Made by a program: the position numbers and the translations under genes | Notes under the pieces: model-generated | The model's database searches: none | What the model was told of the DNA's origin: nothing | Seen by the model: the letters and a program-made list of their open reading frames with translations, nothing else | Origin: Distichodus sexfasciatus | Lineage: Eukaryota; Chordata; Actinopteri; Characiformes; Distichodontidae | NCBI GenBank assembly: GCA_032718565.1 | Contig: JAVGVS010000411.1 | Span: forward strand, 1 to 64,000 | Length of the DNA stretch: 64,000 bases | Direction of reading: 5' to 3' | Shown: positions 12,301 through 22,921 of the stretch, piece after piece | How the letters are laid out: every line of letters starts with the position of its first letter | Position numbering within the stretch: position 1 is the first letter of the stretch

Positions 12301-14170
12301 ATGACAACTGAAGAAAACTGTTAACTAAAGAAAGAAGATAATTTTTTTTCCAAATGTTCCCCATTTTTGTTGAAGAAGTGTCTACAAATGATCTACAATT
12401 GTTGGCTGTGCAGTTCTGGCCTTTCTATCCATTCATCACATATGTCAGTGGGGCCAGGTGAGGTTGTGTCATCACGTCATAGTCCCAATTCTATAAGTAG
12501 CTCTGACAGACCTTTTTGGTTCTTTACATTGGCTGAATGTAAACATGAAAAAGTGGTATCTTTCTCAAGTGTTTTACACAGTAGAAACAGCAGCTTGCAT
12601 AAAGTTACCAACAGTAAGTGGAAATCGTTTAAAATTGAATATTTAAGATATCTATTTCACTGAATAAACAGTTTTGAGTTGTGTGAATATAAAACTGTCA
12701 AGATGTTCTAAGAACTTAATGTTTTAAGCAGTAACAAATCAATTTACTCAAAGTTTTGTTTGAATTTATGGTTTTGAGCTGACTTCAAAGCTAAAAATTC
12801 ATAATTTTAAGTCACGCTATCTTTTTGTTCAGTGTAGCAATGCAAGTCGACTAATTACACTTTAAAAAAATGACTGACTTTAGCAACTCAGTAGGATACA
12901 TAAAAACCACAGGAGTCTCCACTCCACTCCACTAACGATGAGTGATTTCCATTGCAAAATAAAAAGCACTAAACTGAGCTGAGAATGACAACCGTTATTT
13001 AGGCCCACATATGCCCAAGATTAAAAAGCCAAAACATCAGCTTAACCTCAAGTGGATTTACTACCAAATCCAAACCACTGGTAAGCCTGAGGTACAGAAA
13101 CGCTGGTTTACACTGTACTTTTAAATACCAAAAGGATTCTTGCATGATGTCTTCTGAAAATAGTTCAGCCAGTCCCAGAGAAGGGGAGTGTGAACGTGTG
13201 GGTGAAAAAAAAGACCTGCTCATGCTCCAAAGCAGACTAACTCAACTGGAAACACAGGAGCATGTGGAAGTGACTCACTCAGCATCCCAGCGTATTGTAC
13301 TGCAAACGCTGCTACATTTGCCTGCTGTGTGAAATGTTTAATTTCCTTTTTTTTAAATGTGTTGTATCGTTATCTTCTTCGAAAGATCAAAAAATCTTAA
13401 GTCAAAACTCGGGGACCATTTGTACTGACCGATTGCTAACGATAAACAGTATTGCTACAATATCAAGAAAAACTTTATCAAGAAAAACTTCCAGGGGTTC
13501 TGTATAGATGAGTGAGTTTACTGAGATCTTTTTGGTGAAGATTTGATTACCTCACTTAGCAAATGAATCTCAAATATTGCCTAGCATGCCTCACACAGGT
13601 ATAGAGAGAAAATGACCTCTAACAAATGTAATGTAACTCATTTTATTGGGTCGCATTTTTTACAAGTTTGTTATTCATCATGGTGGTTTGGATGCAGTTC
13701 TCTTGGCAAAACTGTGTATATGTGTGTGCGCGGTGAAGGCTGGGAGAGCTTCCTCAGTTTATAGTCGTAACTTTGGCATAAACAACTCCTTTTATGCTGT
13801 TTAAGCAACGCGGCAGCGGCCGGGTAATAAGAGTTACGAGGGAGTGAAAATCTGAGTGAGATTGGAAGCAGGTGTGAGGTGATGGTTCCTCACAGGGAGG
13901 CTGAGGGATTGTGCAAAGTGTGAATCACGTAATTAATTTCAGTCGCTTCTCCGCCTTATTCGTCTCATTTCGATCCCAAAAACCGCGAAGAGACTGTCTT
14001 GATGAGATTCACGAAGAGAGTTTCAATCCACATATGGCCTAAAGCCCAACACTGGGGCCTCTGAGAAAGGAAGTTTACCCCTAGCTGTTCCAGGGAGAAG
14101 CTGTAATTTGGAAAAGTTAGTTTCACTAGACATTAGAGTCTAATAAAGAACCCGAAAGTCAACATTAAAA
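9380..14170. other. Intergenic sequence, nothing recognised
   Basis: AT-rich with scattered short frames. No exon with family similarity, no RNA gene and no clear transposon end was seen. Confidence 0.45.
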
Positions 14171-14183
14171 GACATGGAGCTGG

Positions 14184-14475
14184 ACGGTGGCGAAGTGGTT
14201 AACGCTGTTGCCTCACAGCAAGAAGGTTCTGGGTTCCATCCCTGGGTTGGCAGTGGGGTCTTTCTGCCTGTGTGGGTTTTCTCTGGGCACTCCTGTTTCC
14301 TCTCACTGGTCACTCTAAATTGGCCTCATAAGGTATGAATGTGTTTGTGTGAGTGTGTGCGCACTGTGGTGTGTTGGCGTCCACCCAGCGTTGGTCCCAG
14401 GATAGGCTCCCACGCGGTTCCCGCGACCCTGGAGGGTCATTCGGATAATGAATGATGGATGGATGAATGAATGAG
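14184..14475 (+). repeat. SINE-like interspersed repeat, copy 1 of 2
   Basis: Starts GGTGGCGAAGTGGTTAACGC (box-A-like), has GGGTTCCATCCC (degraded box B) and ends in a GAATGA-type tail. A diverged copy lies reversed at 57972-58297; both share TTGCCTCACAGCAAGA or its equivalent and AAGGTATGAATGTG. Confidence 0.65.
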
Positions 14476-16900
14476 TGGTTAACACTGATATGTCCTGCAT
14501 TTGAAGATGTGAGAAATGAGTCTTGCTACTGAAGTGAGGATAAAGGACAATTATTGCTGCTTTGGTCAGGAAAAGTGCTGCCTTACTAAGTACAATTTGG
14601 TGCATAGCTCAGAGTGAAGTCAGATCGAGTGTGTTTAGGGTGGGGCGTGTGGGCGTGTGTCAGACACTTACAGGGTTGATGTGCTTTTACATGTCTTAGC
14701 AGGACAGGGCTGACTGCTGGCATGTGTGGCCTCAGGGAACATTTAGTCAGCAAAGACTGTGTGTGTTTGCTGAGGTGTTTTTAAGAAGATGACCTTAGCG
14801 ATGGCCAGACTTAGAGGTGTGCTTTTGGTTATTAAGCTTAAGTAGCCGTAGCATATTTTTCCATATGTTTAACAATGAAAGTACTTACAAAGATAGAAAA
14901 CAAGGTTTGAGTGTGCGTCGGAGGGAGTGTGTGTGTGTGTTAGGGAGAGAGTATGTAATCCCTTTGTTGTCTTCTGGGGAAAACCGGTTTGACGATGAGG
15001 AACTTTTAGACACTGGTAGACCCCTTTCCCTCTTAACACTAAATACTAAACACAGAAAGGAAATTGGATCTCTCTCCGTCTCCCTCTCTCTCTCTCTCTC
15101 TCTTTCTCTGACTGTGATTTCATTGGATTTTGTATGAATGAACTCATTAAAAAAACCTCCAAACCATTTCTTTTCAAACTCCTGCACTACTGAATCTGAT
15201 AAAGTGATACAGGAGTTACGCTTTTTGCAAGTCTGAACAGACTACATCATCACAGCCTTTCATGACCAGATTTGGTGGTGAGCATTCATCTGATTCTACA
15301 GAAATGTTTGCACTGCCACTTGTGCAACCTTGTTGTGTTCGTGGAACAGTTTTTAGTATCGCGAAACTACTCGCGAAAGTGTTGTCTTTCAGAATGATTG
15401 CATCAAAACATAATGGAAAGTATTTACATCGTTAAAAAGTCTCCTAATGATGGAGACATATAATAAATTTTTTGTTAATTTAGTGTGCATTAACCCTTAC
15501 AGAAAATTTGGAATTCTGCTCAAATGAAAAATTTTGGATAATATTGTGCCAATTTGGACTCATTTTGGCCTCTCTGAAAGAGAACTACATTTCCCACAAT
15601 CCCCCGCGCGTCACCCGGAGCCGCCTCACAATAACACGATGAACAGGTGTTATTAAACACGGAAAATGTGAAGAAAATGGCAGTATCGTGAGTAGAACAC
15701 TGCTTGTTTTTGTTATTTATCAGCTAAAATGTAAGTTTTGTCTGTAATAAAGGGGAAATTTGACAGAACTGGACCGTTTTAGTGAATGTTGGACTTCCCT
15801 GTGACAGTCGCGCGTGCCCACAAATTCAGCGTACGTTTACATTGCGAAAAATGTCATTTATGCGTTTTTCCACATTTGCGCCACTTTGTTTGTGCACGGA
15901 ATTACTTCCAAATAATTTAACATACAGAGGTATCAATATAATGTCCGTTAAGTTCAAACTCTTGTGTTACTGACAGTATGTGTGTGTTTTCTTTAAGTTA
16001 AAGGAATTCTGAGTTATTAGTTATTGGATATGGCAAGTTGCGTTCGTCGACGTTGAAAGGTTTACTTCAGAGTTTTCTTTGTACATTTGTCTTATGTTCG
16101 CAAAGCATCCGGTTCCACCCACGCCACCAGCAAGAATTCCACTCGAATCCAGTAAATATTCATTTTGTTACTGTTAAAAGCTGCATGGCATTTTTTTTTC
16201 ATATGTCGTAATTAGATGTTGTAATGAATTCGAAGCAGACCTCAGTCAGTAGCAATCCGTGACCCACCCAGTTTGCATATGTGGGAAAGTGTGCGATCTG
16301 GTGTCAGTGTTCTGTTCGGTGCCTGGTGACTAATGCTGGTTTCAGAGACTTCAGAGATTTTCCACAGTCCGTATTTTTAACAACAATGGCTCTCTGGCTG
16401 CTTGCCTCGGACCAAAACAAGTGGAAGGAAGTCTTGACTTCTGTGTGAAGCAGGACATCTGGGGGAATTCTGTATAAAGAGTTAAGGGGACACACACACA
16501 CACAAGCACACACACTAAATGGCAGATTGTGTGGTTGCAACCTCAGGTCCAACTAGTGTCTTTCAAGGAACACAGTCGAAGGGCGAGTGTGTGTCTCTTT
16601 TATACAGTTTACTTTTACTCCACTTCCTCACCTTACACACATTTCACCCAGGCTCACTATTTGTTCAGAACACCCACATTTTCTCCCTGACACTGTTCTT
16701 CTCCTCCTCTTCTCCTCCGCGAGAGTATTCGTGTCTGTTTACCTCTGTCATGAGACTATGTGAAAAATGCTAAATGTCTTCCCACCCTTGTCGCAAGTTA
16801 GTAGTTTATGAAAAGTCAAACCGCAACATGAGCTTTCAGAGTACAGTGATACTATACACACACACTGCATTGTACTCTTTATGCGTATTAATGTGTATGT
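14476..16900. other. Intergenic sequence with a transposon-related segment
   Basis: No gene recognised. Contains a CT run at 15079-15103 and a CA run near 16491-16512. Bases 15583-15790 resemble, in reverse, the interior of the hAT element at 30340-31728. Confidence 0.5.
15583..15790 (-). mobile_element. Fragment of the 30340-type hAT element
   Basis: Shares GAACTACATTTCCCACAATC, GTGAGTAGAAC, TTATTTATCAGCTAAAAT and CTGTAATAAAGGGG with the reverse complement of about 31470-31640. Ends were not located. Confidence 0.6.
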
Positions 16901-17159
16901 GTAACTAGATGTAATTAATTTGAACCAACGTGTGTGTGGCGCAGGTTTTCAGGAGGTTGTGAGGAACTGATTGTCCCCTCAATGATGTATAAACCTGAGG
17001 ACTGAACCTCCTTTGGATTTTTCTGTTAGGAAGGTGCCATCATTTATTCGAAAAACTCATGGTGGAAGGGTTACGTTTACATTTTAGTCATAATGGGAAT
17101 CAATGCAAGGACGTCATGAAGATAGTAAGACGCAACTGTGTGTGTGTTTTTCTTGTCAC

Positions 17160-17402
17160 TACTGCAATGAGCCCAAAACGTAACCTCAGCAACCACAACG
17201 CAATTTGAATAGTTTGAGTCTTTTTCATTTTCTCTCTTCCTCCCATATACAGATTAGATGTTGCAAAAACGGTTTGCAGCTACTTGTGGAAGCCCTTCAA
17301 CAACGAATGATCCCTCCTGGAGTCACTGTACCAGCCGTGCATTGTGGGTATACATTCCTGGAGTATTGTTTCTTGTTGCCATGGCTTTCACCCTCTGTGA
17401 AC

Positions 17403-17450
<48 letters not shown>

Positions 17451-17459
17451 CTCTCGCTC

Positions 17460-17492
<33 letters not shown>

Positions 17493-19032
17493 GTCTTCCC
17501 TAACCACACCCTCGGTCTCGGCCCACATTGCTTCAAGTTAACATGGAACAGTGACAGTCTGAGAGCCCCATTAAACTCCCACAAGGACACAAACTGTTCT
17601 GAAGCCTTACCACTTACTGGCTTTCTATTGTTTGACTTCTGGTCTTCCCCAGTCCCTCTCTTTACTTTCACGATTCATCGTTCTACACTGATACATTCAA
17701 TGATTCACTGATCAACAAACCCATAGCACTGATTCAAAATAAAATCATCAGATATCATACAAACTGTAATGTCACTTTATATTCAACAGAAGGTTTCTTT
17801 TTAATGCTACATTGTCACAAAAAATATTCTGTCTTTACAAAATTTTGAACAAGCAGGTATTTCTGATTGACATATTGGTGGAAGTGGCATCTGATAGACC
17901 ACACATGCTGCATCACAGTGCGATCTTCTCAGCTGCGAGATGGAGTCGGTGGATGAGTGATCCTTGGCCAAGATGGAAGGAAGAATCTGTGGCTATGAAA
18001 TAGCCTGGAGGTAATTAGTTACTAACTTTTGCTCTATAGCTTGTAGTGTATCTAATTACTATATTATAACAGTAGCTTGACTGTAGCTTAGCTACCTTTA
18101 ATCATAAGTAATGTGTAACTTAAAAAGCTGCTGTTTAAAAGTAGCGTCTCCAAAATTGGTTGTAAGATCAATTTTAACAGCATAAAGTGCAACTGTGAAG
18201 CAACAATGACTTCCTTTTTTGTTTTGGTGCTTAACATCAAGGCTGAGCTTAATTTACGGTAGAACTAATCCTGTGTGACAATATAGCCATGATGACGACA
18301 CCGCAGATGATGATAACGATGGAGTGTGTACTCACCATTCTGAGGTCTTATGTGTGTTCCTCTTTATATCAAACGTCACAGTGTATGTTTTGTCTTTTTT
18401 ATGTAATTGCATGTGTGTGTGTGTGTGTGTGTGTGTATGGTCCTATAGGGACATCCTTCTGATGAGCATGTGTGATTTGTGATTGTAACAAGGCGTCTGC
18501 AACCTGATACTCTGGTTGTAATGAGAAAACATTGATGACTTGACAGCAATCAATAGAGTGAGTGGGTTGAAGATATCAATACATACTTGGATTTTAAATA
18601 CACAAGAGAACCCACACACACACACACATACATACACACATACAGCACTCCAGCAACTTCCACCAAATTAATTACTGTACGTCATCAGTGACTGAACTTG
18701 TACTTGCCATTATCTTTACGTCTTTTTATGTGTTTTACAGCTGTTTACTGCACCAGCCTCAGATCGCAAATTGCAATTGATTTGGTGTCCATGGTGACAC
18801 TCTGTTGAGTCCTCATGCATTAATTGTGCCTGTTTAAGCCGCAAACAGTCACAATTCACAAAATCAATGTAGTCAATATTACCAGCTCTGCTGGAGGAAC
18901 GACGGGACCAGACTATTTATTATATAACTTCTGCCTTTTACTTAGTGTTATAAGAGTTTATCAGTGCTGAAGTGTTTATCTTTTGCTGTAATGAGGTTTA
19001 CATTATCATCATGACAAGACTTTGATTGGATG

Positions 19033-19064
<32 letters not shown>

Positions 19065-21000
19065 AATGGTGAGGAGGAGGAGGCCTTTTTAAATGTTATT
19101 CACTCTGTTAGCAAATAAATAACAAAATATGAACCATGACAGAGAAAATAAATAAATTGATTAAGGAGCCGCTGAAAAGAAGAGGATTAAGGGAATTAAA
19201 GAGGGAGGGAGAGTTGGAAGAGGTGAATGAGGGAGGTGAAAAGGGAGGGGTTGATAAAATAGCAGCAAAGATTGTTGGCACTAAACGAGAACACACCCAA
19301 GTTCTCTGTACTGTACATTCACAGCCTGAAGCCTAATATTTCAACACATGGAAAGAGCAAGAGAGAAATGATCATTTGTATTAACCTTGAGCTATAATGT
19401 AAATATACCTTTAAAGTGGCCGTCTTGAATGTCGTGCATGTGTTTGTGGCCATGTGTTTCTTGTACCTCTGGCTGATTGAATTAGTATGACCTACACGTG
19501 GATCGTTATGCGTTTTAGTGCCTTTACTCTATTGAAAAACAAGTGGCTTTATTGTTTGTACCTTAGGCATTCTTCTAGACTTTTATTTCACTGGCATGTT
19601 GGTTGATCATCCTTTTCAGATTTCACAGAGATTTCATTCAGGGTTGCTCTTGTGACTCTTTTGACATTTCAGACTGTCTCACTTACTCCTCTTCACCCCC
19701 TCTCTCTTTCCTTTCTTTCCGTATTGATTGTTCTCTCTCTCTCTCTCTGTACTTAGGAAGGCTAAAATAGAGCAGATTTATTCTTGTAGGTGGTTACAAA
19801 GCTCTCATTGTTTCTCTGTCCTGGCTCATTTTGAAGGCATGATGCATGTTTTGTTCCAACCTAGCCATTTGCTCTTGGCATTGGCAGGAATTTAATTGAT
19901 ACCTATTAACTGAAAAGATGTAGACACAGGAAGGCAAAGACAGAGCAGAAATACATGCAGATATTCATGATTTATTGATATATCCTCTTTGATTTCATTA
20001 TGTTTGTCATTAGTGATAATCAACAATAGATTTGTGAGATTAAATAGTTTCACAATGTTGAAAGTATTAAACACTAAGAGTTTTTATATCAGGATGATTT
20101 GAGTCAGAGTTTTAACAAACCATTTCCTACATCTTTGAAGATCTATCCGTTATTCTGGATGGTTCTTCTCAGCAAACGCAATCAAAAATACTTATTTTGA
20201 GTTTGAAGAAAATTTTCAGTTCTCTTAAAGCCTTTGAAGCTAACATTAGCTATGCGGTCAGTGCATGAAACAATTGATGTTATGGCGCTGCTTCCGCAAA
20301 AGTCTTCGGGAAGTTTGTTCTCCAGTATTTGCAGCATATCAAACCTGGACTGCTGTGACAAAACAATACAGCACAAATAGATGAACCAGCAAAATGTGAG
20401 GAGCAGGAGCATTCCCACTGAGAAGGAATCCTCACTTAGAAAATATTCATAAATTTATTTATACTTGCTTTTCTTAGAACAAACTACACACACATATTGT
20501 TTGCCTTCCATAATATGCAATATATGCAATTTAAAAGTGGTATTTCCATATATATTAGGGGCGTAACCATTTCTGAAAGTAAACCAAAAAAATGCATAAT
20601 GAAAGTGTATTTTCCAGAACCGTACATCCAGAACAGTGGATTGACTTAGTATTTTTCATATTGTTTATTATTCAACCCCCCTCCCATAAAAGAGAAAGAA
20701 CCTGAGGCATAAACTTAGCCATGGACTTGGAGAACTGTTACACCCTGTGTTTATTACAGCACATGGTATTATAATTATTATAATTTCATAAATATGGAGT
20801 GCCAAAATTAAATAAATAAACCCATCAATAATAAGATTTAATGTGTTATAAATTATATACAATTTTAAGAAAAAACATCATGGATTAAATATCATGAAAT
20901 TTTAAAAACAAAAAACAATTAATTTAATGTCATAAATTATTTAAAATTGGAAATAAAAAATATTGCTAATTAATTTAATGCAATTTTGTAACTAAATTAA
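17160..21000. other. Intergenic sequence, microsatellites only
   Basis: Besides the CT run this holds GT repeats (about 18412-18436), CA repeats (18613-18630) and a GAT run (about 19030-19063). No coding exon was recognised. Confidence 0.5.
17405..17494. repeat. CT/CTCTG microsatellite
   Basis: Uninterrupted pyrimidine dinucleotide run with a few G substitutions. It creates long serine/leucine frames that are not genes. Confidence 0.95.
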
Positions 21001-21018
21001 TTTTATCTGTCACTCCGA

Positions 21019-21150
21019 CCCCTCAAAGTTAGTGGGCGGGACTAACGCTTCTCTGCTCAAGGCGATTGGCTGAATCGGTACATTTCTAAATAGAGAGCCA
21101 ATCGCCTTGAGGAGATCAGCGTTAGTCCCGCCCACTAACTTTGATGGGCC
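21019..21150. repeat. Long near-perfect hairpin
   Basis: Left arm 21019-21071 includes TTAGTGGGCGGGACTAACGC. Right arm 21096-21150 is its near-exact reverse complement, with a 24-base loop. It lies at the start of the duplicated block upstream of the integrin gene. Confidence 0.85.
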
Positions 21151-21371
21151 TGACTGACAGATAGAATTAATAAACAAAGCGCACAAAGAGCGCAGTAAAT
21201 TATTTTATCTGTTTATTTATTTATTTATTCATTCAATTTATATACTTATAGTATCGTGTTACCTCTGTCAGGTGTTTGCTAACAACAGTGTTGGGGAGTA
21301 ACGGAATACATGTACCGGCGTTACGTATTTAGAATACAAAATATGAGTAACTGTATTCCGTTACAGTTACC
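21151..21371. repeat. Direct repeat P, copy 1
   Basis: This 221-base segment recurs at 22078-22298 with one visible mismatch (AACAAAG against AATAAAG) and no indel. It includes the first 86 bases of the hAT element at 21286. Confidence 0.92.
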
Positions 21372-21916
21372 GTTTAAATAGGTGATAATTAGAATACAGT
21401 TACTTTGTTGAAATAAATGGATTACACGGCGGTCTTCTCCTGTTTCATATGTTAGGCTATTTCCTCTCTATCCCCTCTCTAATCCACGCATTGCCGGAAA
21501 CCCAAACAAAACACGCAATAAGAGGCTCTAATGTAAGCGTCCTGTTAATGTTGGTGGTCAGTTACACGATGGACTCGGAGCCAGCACAACAGAGCCAGCA
21601 GTGCCCGGGCAGGAATGCATTTCTTACTCGGAAATTTCGTCTTTCCATCTCTACCTACAGTTAATATATTGTCTGTTCAGGGAGATTTGGGCTTAACAGC
21701 CAATTGGTAGAGAAAAACAAACAAGAATTTGCAGGATGTGATTGCTACATTCGTGTAGTTGTAAAAAAGCATGACAATATATTAAGTAATCCAAAGTATT
21801 CAGAATACGTTACTCACATTGAGTAACTTAACGGAATACGTTACAAACTACATTTTGGGACATGTATTCTGTAATCTGTAGTGGAATACATTTTAAAAGT
21901 AACCTTCCCAACACTG
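21286..21916. mobile_element. Nonautonomous hAT transposon, 631 bp, perfect target duplication
   Basis: Ends CAGTGTTGGGGAGTAACG and AACCTTCCCAACACTG. Identical 8-bp GCTAACAA occurs at 21278-21285 and 21917-21924. Same family as 7057-7908. No transposase seen. Confidence 0.92.
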
Positions 21917-21933
21917 GCTAACAAGCTAACACG

Positions 21934-22061
21934 AATTTGGCTAAATCGGAAGTCGCTAACCTTCAGTGAAAGGTGTTGAGGGGCGTGGCTCTCTGGCGCG
22001 CGCGTCATTAGAAGAACATCCTTTAAGCCCCGCCCCCGCCCCACCGTCACACTTAATCAGC
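21934..22061. repeat. Direct repeat G (GC-box block), copy 1
   Basis: 128 bases identical by eye to 22518-22645, offset 584. Contains GGGGCGTGGC, GCGCGCGCG and CCCCGCCCC. Confidence 0.92.
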
Positions 22062-22077
22062 CCCCGCCCACTGGGTC

Positions 22078-22298
22078 TGACTGACAGATAGAATTAATAA
22101 ATAAAGCGCACAAAGAGCGCAGTAAATTATTTTATCTGTTTATTTATTTATTTATTCATTCAATTTATATACTTATAGTATCGTGTTACCTCTGTCAGGT
22201 GTTTGCTAACAACAGTGTTGGGGAGTAACGGAATACATGTACCGGCGTTACGTATTTAGAATACAAAATATGAGTAACTGTATTCCGTTACAGTTACC
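22078..22298. repeat. Direct repeat P, copy 2, with truncated hAT end
   Basis: Copy of 21151-21371; hAT sequence runs from 22213 to 22298 and then stops, so the duplication came after the insertion. Confidence 0.92.
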
Positions 22299-22369
22299 AG
22301 AACATCCTTAAGCCCCCGCCTCACTGTCACACACTTAATCAGCCCCTGCCCACTGGGTCTGACTGGACA

Positions 22370-22422
22370 GATAGAATTATTAAATAAAGCGCTAATAAAG
22401 AGCAGAAAATTATTTTATCTGT

Positions 22423-22454
<32 letters not shown>

Positions 22455-22512
22455 TTAATTTATATATTTTATATACTTATAGTATCGTGTTACCTCTGTC
22501 AGGTGTTCTTGT
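22370..22512. repeat. Diverged third copy of repeat P, without hAT
   Basis: Contains GACAGATAGAATTA, a longer TTTA run (about 22420-22453) and TAGTATCGTGTTACCTCTGT, then passes directly into repeat G. The hAT element is absent, so it resembles an empty site. Confidence 0.75.
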
Positions 22513-22517
22513 CGTTT

Positions 22518-22645
22518 AATTTGGCTAAATCGGAAGTCGCTAACCTTCAGTGAAAGGTGTTGAGGGGCGTGGCTCTCTGGCGCGCGCGTCATTAGAAGAA
22601 CATCCTTTAAGCCCCGCCCCCGCCCCACCGTCACACTTAATCAGC
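22518..22645 (+). promoter_or_regulatory. Direct repeat G copy 2: likely integrin promoter with GC boxes
   Basis: Lies about 115 bases before the possible start at 22761. GC boxes (GGGGCGTGGC and CCCCGCCCC) and a CpG-rich core fit a TATA-less promoter, which is usual for integrin genes. Start site not visible. Confidence 0.5.
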
Positions 22646-22760
22646 GCGAGCTGTCGAGGGAGCAGCAGTGAGCACAAGTGCTCGAACCAAACACCGAAGC
22701 TTAACACACCTCACTTTACCACAATAATACACCTCACTTTACCCTGCATCGTGCCGTCGC

Positions 22761-22921
22761 ATCGACTATAGCACTGTTGCTCTTACCTGACCGAGCTCCC
22801 CCCTGCTCACAGCCTTCAACCTGACACGGACAACGTGATTCGGAAAAAGCGGTGAACCGACAGTCTGTTCGGCTTCTCCATGGCCATGCACCGGCAGCTC
22901 GTTCCGGCGGGACAGACGAAT
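22761..22921 (+). CDS. itga6: Integrin alpha exon 1 (signal peptide end and mature N-terminus), frame-disrupted
   Basis: The segment 22815-22921 reads FNL, then T-DNVIRK, then SLFGFSMAMHRQL, which is the mature N-terminus of alpha-6 (FNLDT...SLFGFS). It ends in a good donor (AAT|GTAAGA at 22921). At least three single-base differences break the frame: one base missing after the CTG at 22821-22823, and a compensating gain and loss around 22850-22861 that puts a TGA in the direct frame. A leucine-rich stretch just upstream (22773-22790) fits a signal peptide, but no in-frame ATG is present; ATC at 22761 sits where one would be plausible. Start coordinate is approximate. Confidence 0.7.

Noticed and set aside
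17205..17711. 168-codon serine/leucine-rich frame
   Set aside because: Created by the CT microsatellite; no family similarity outside it.
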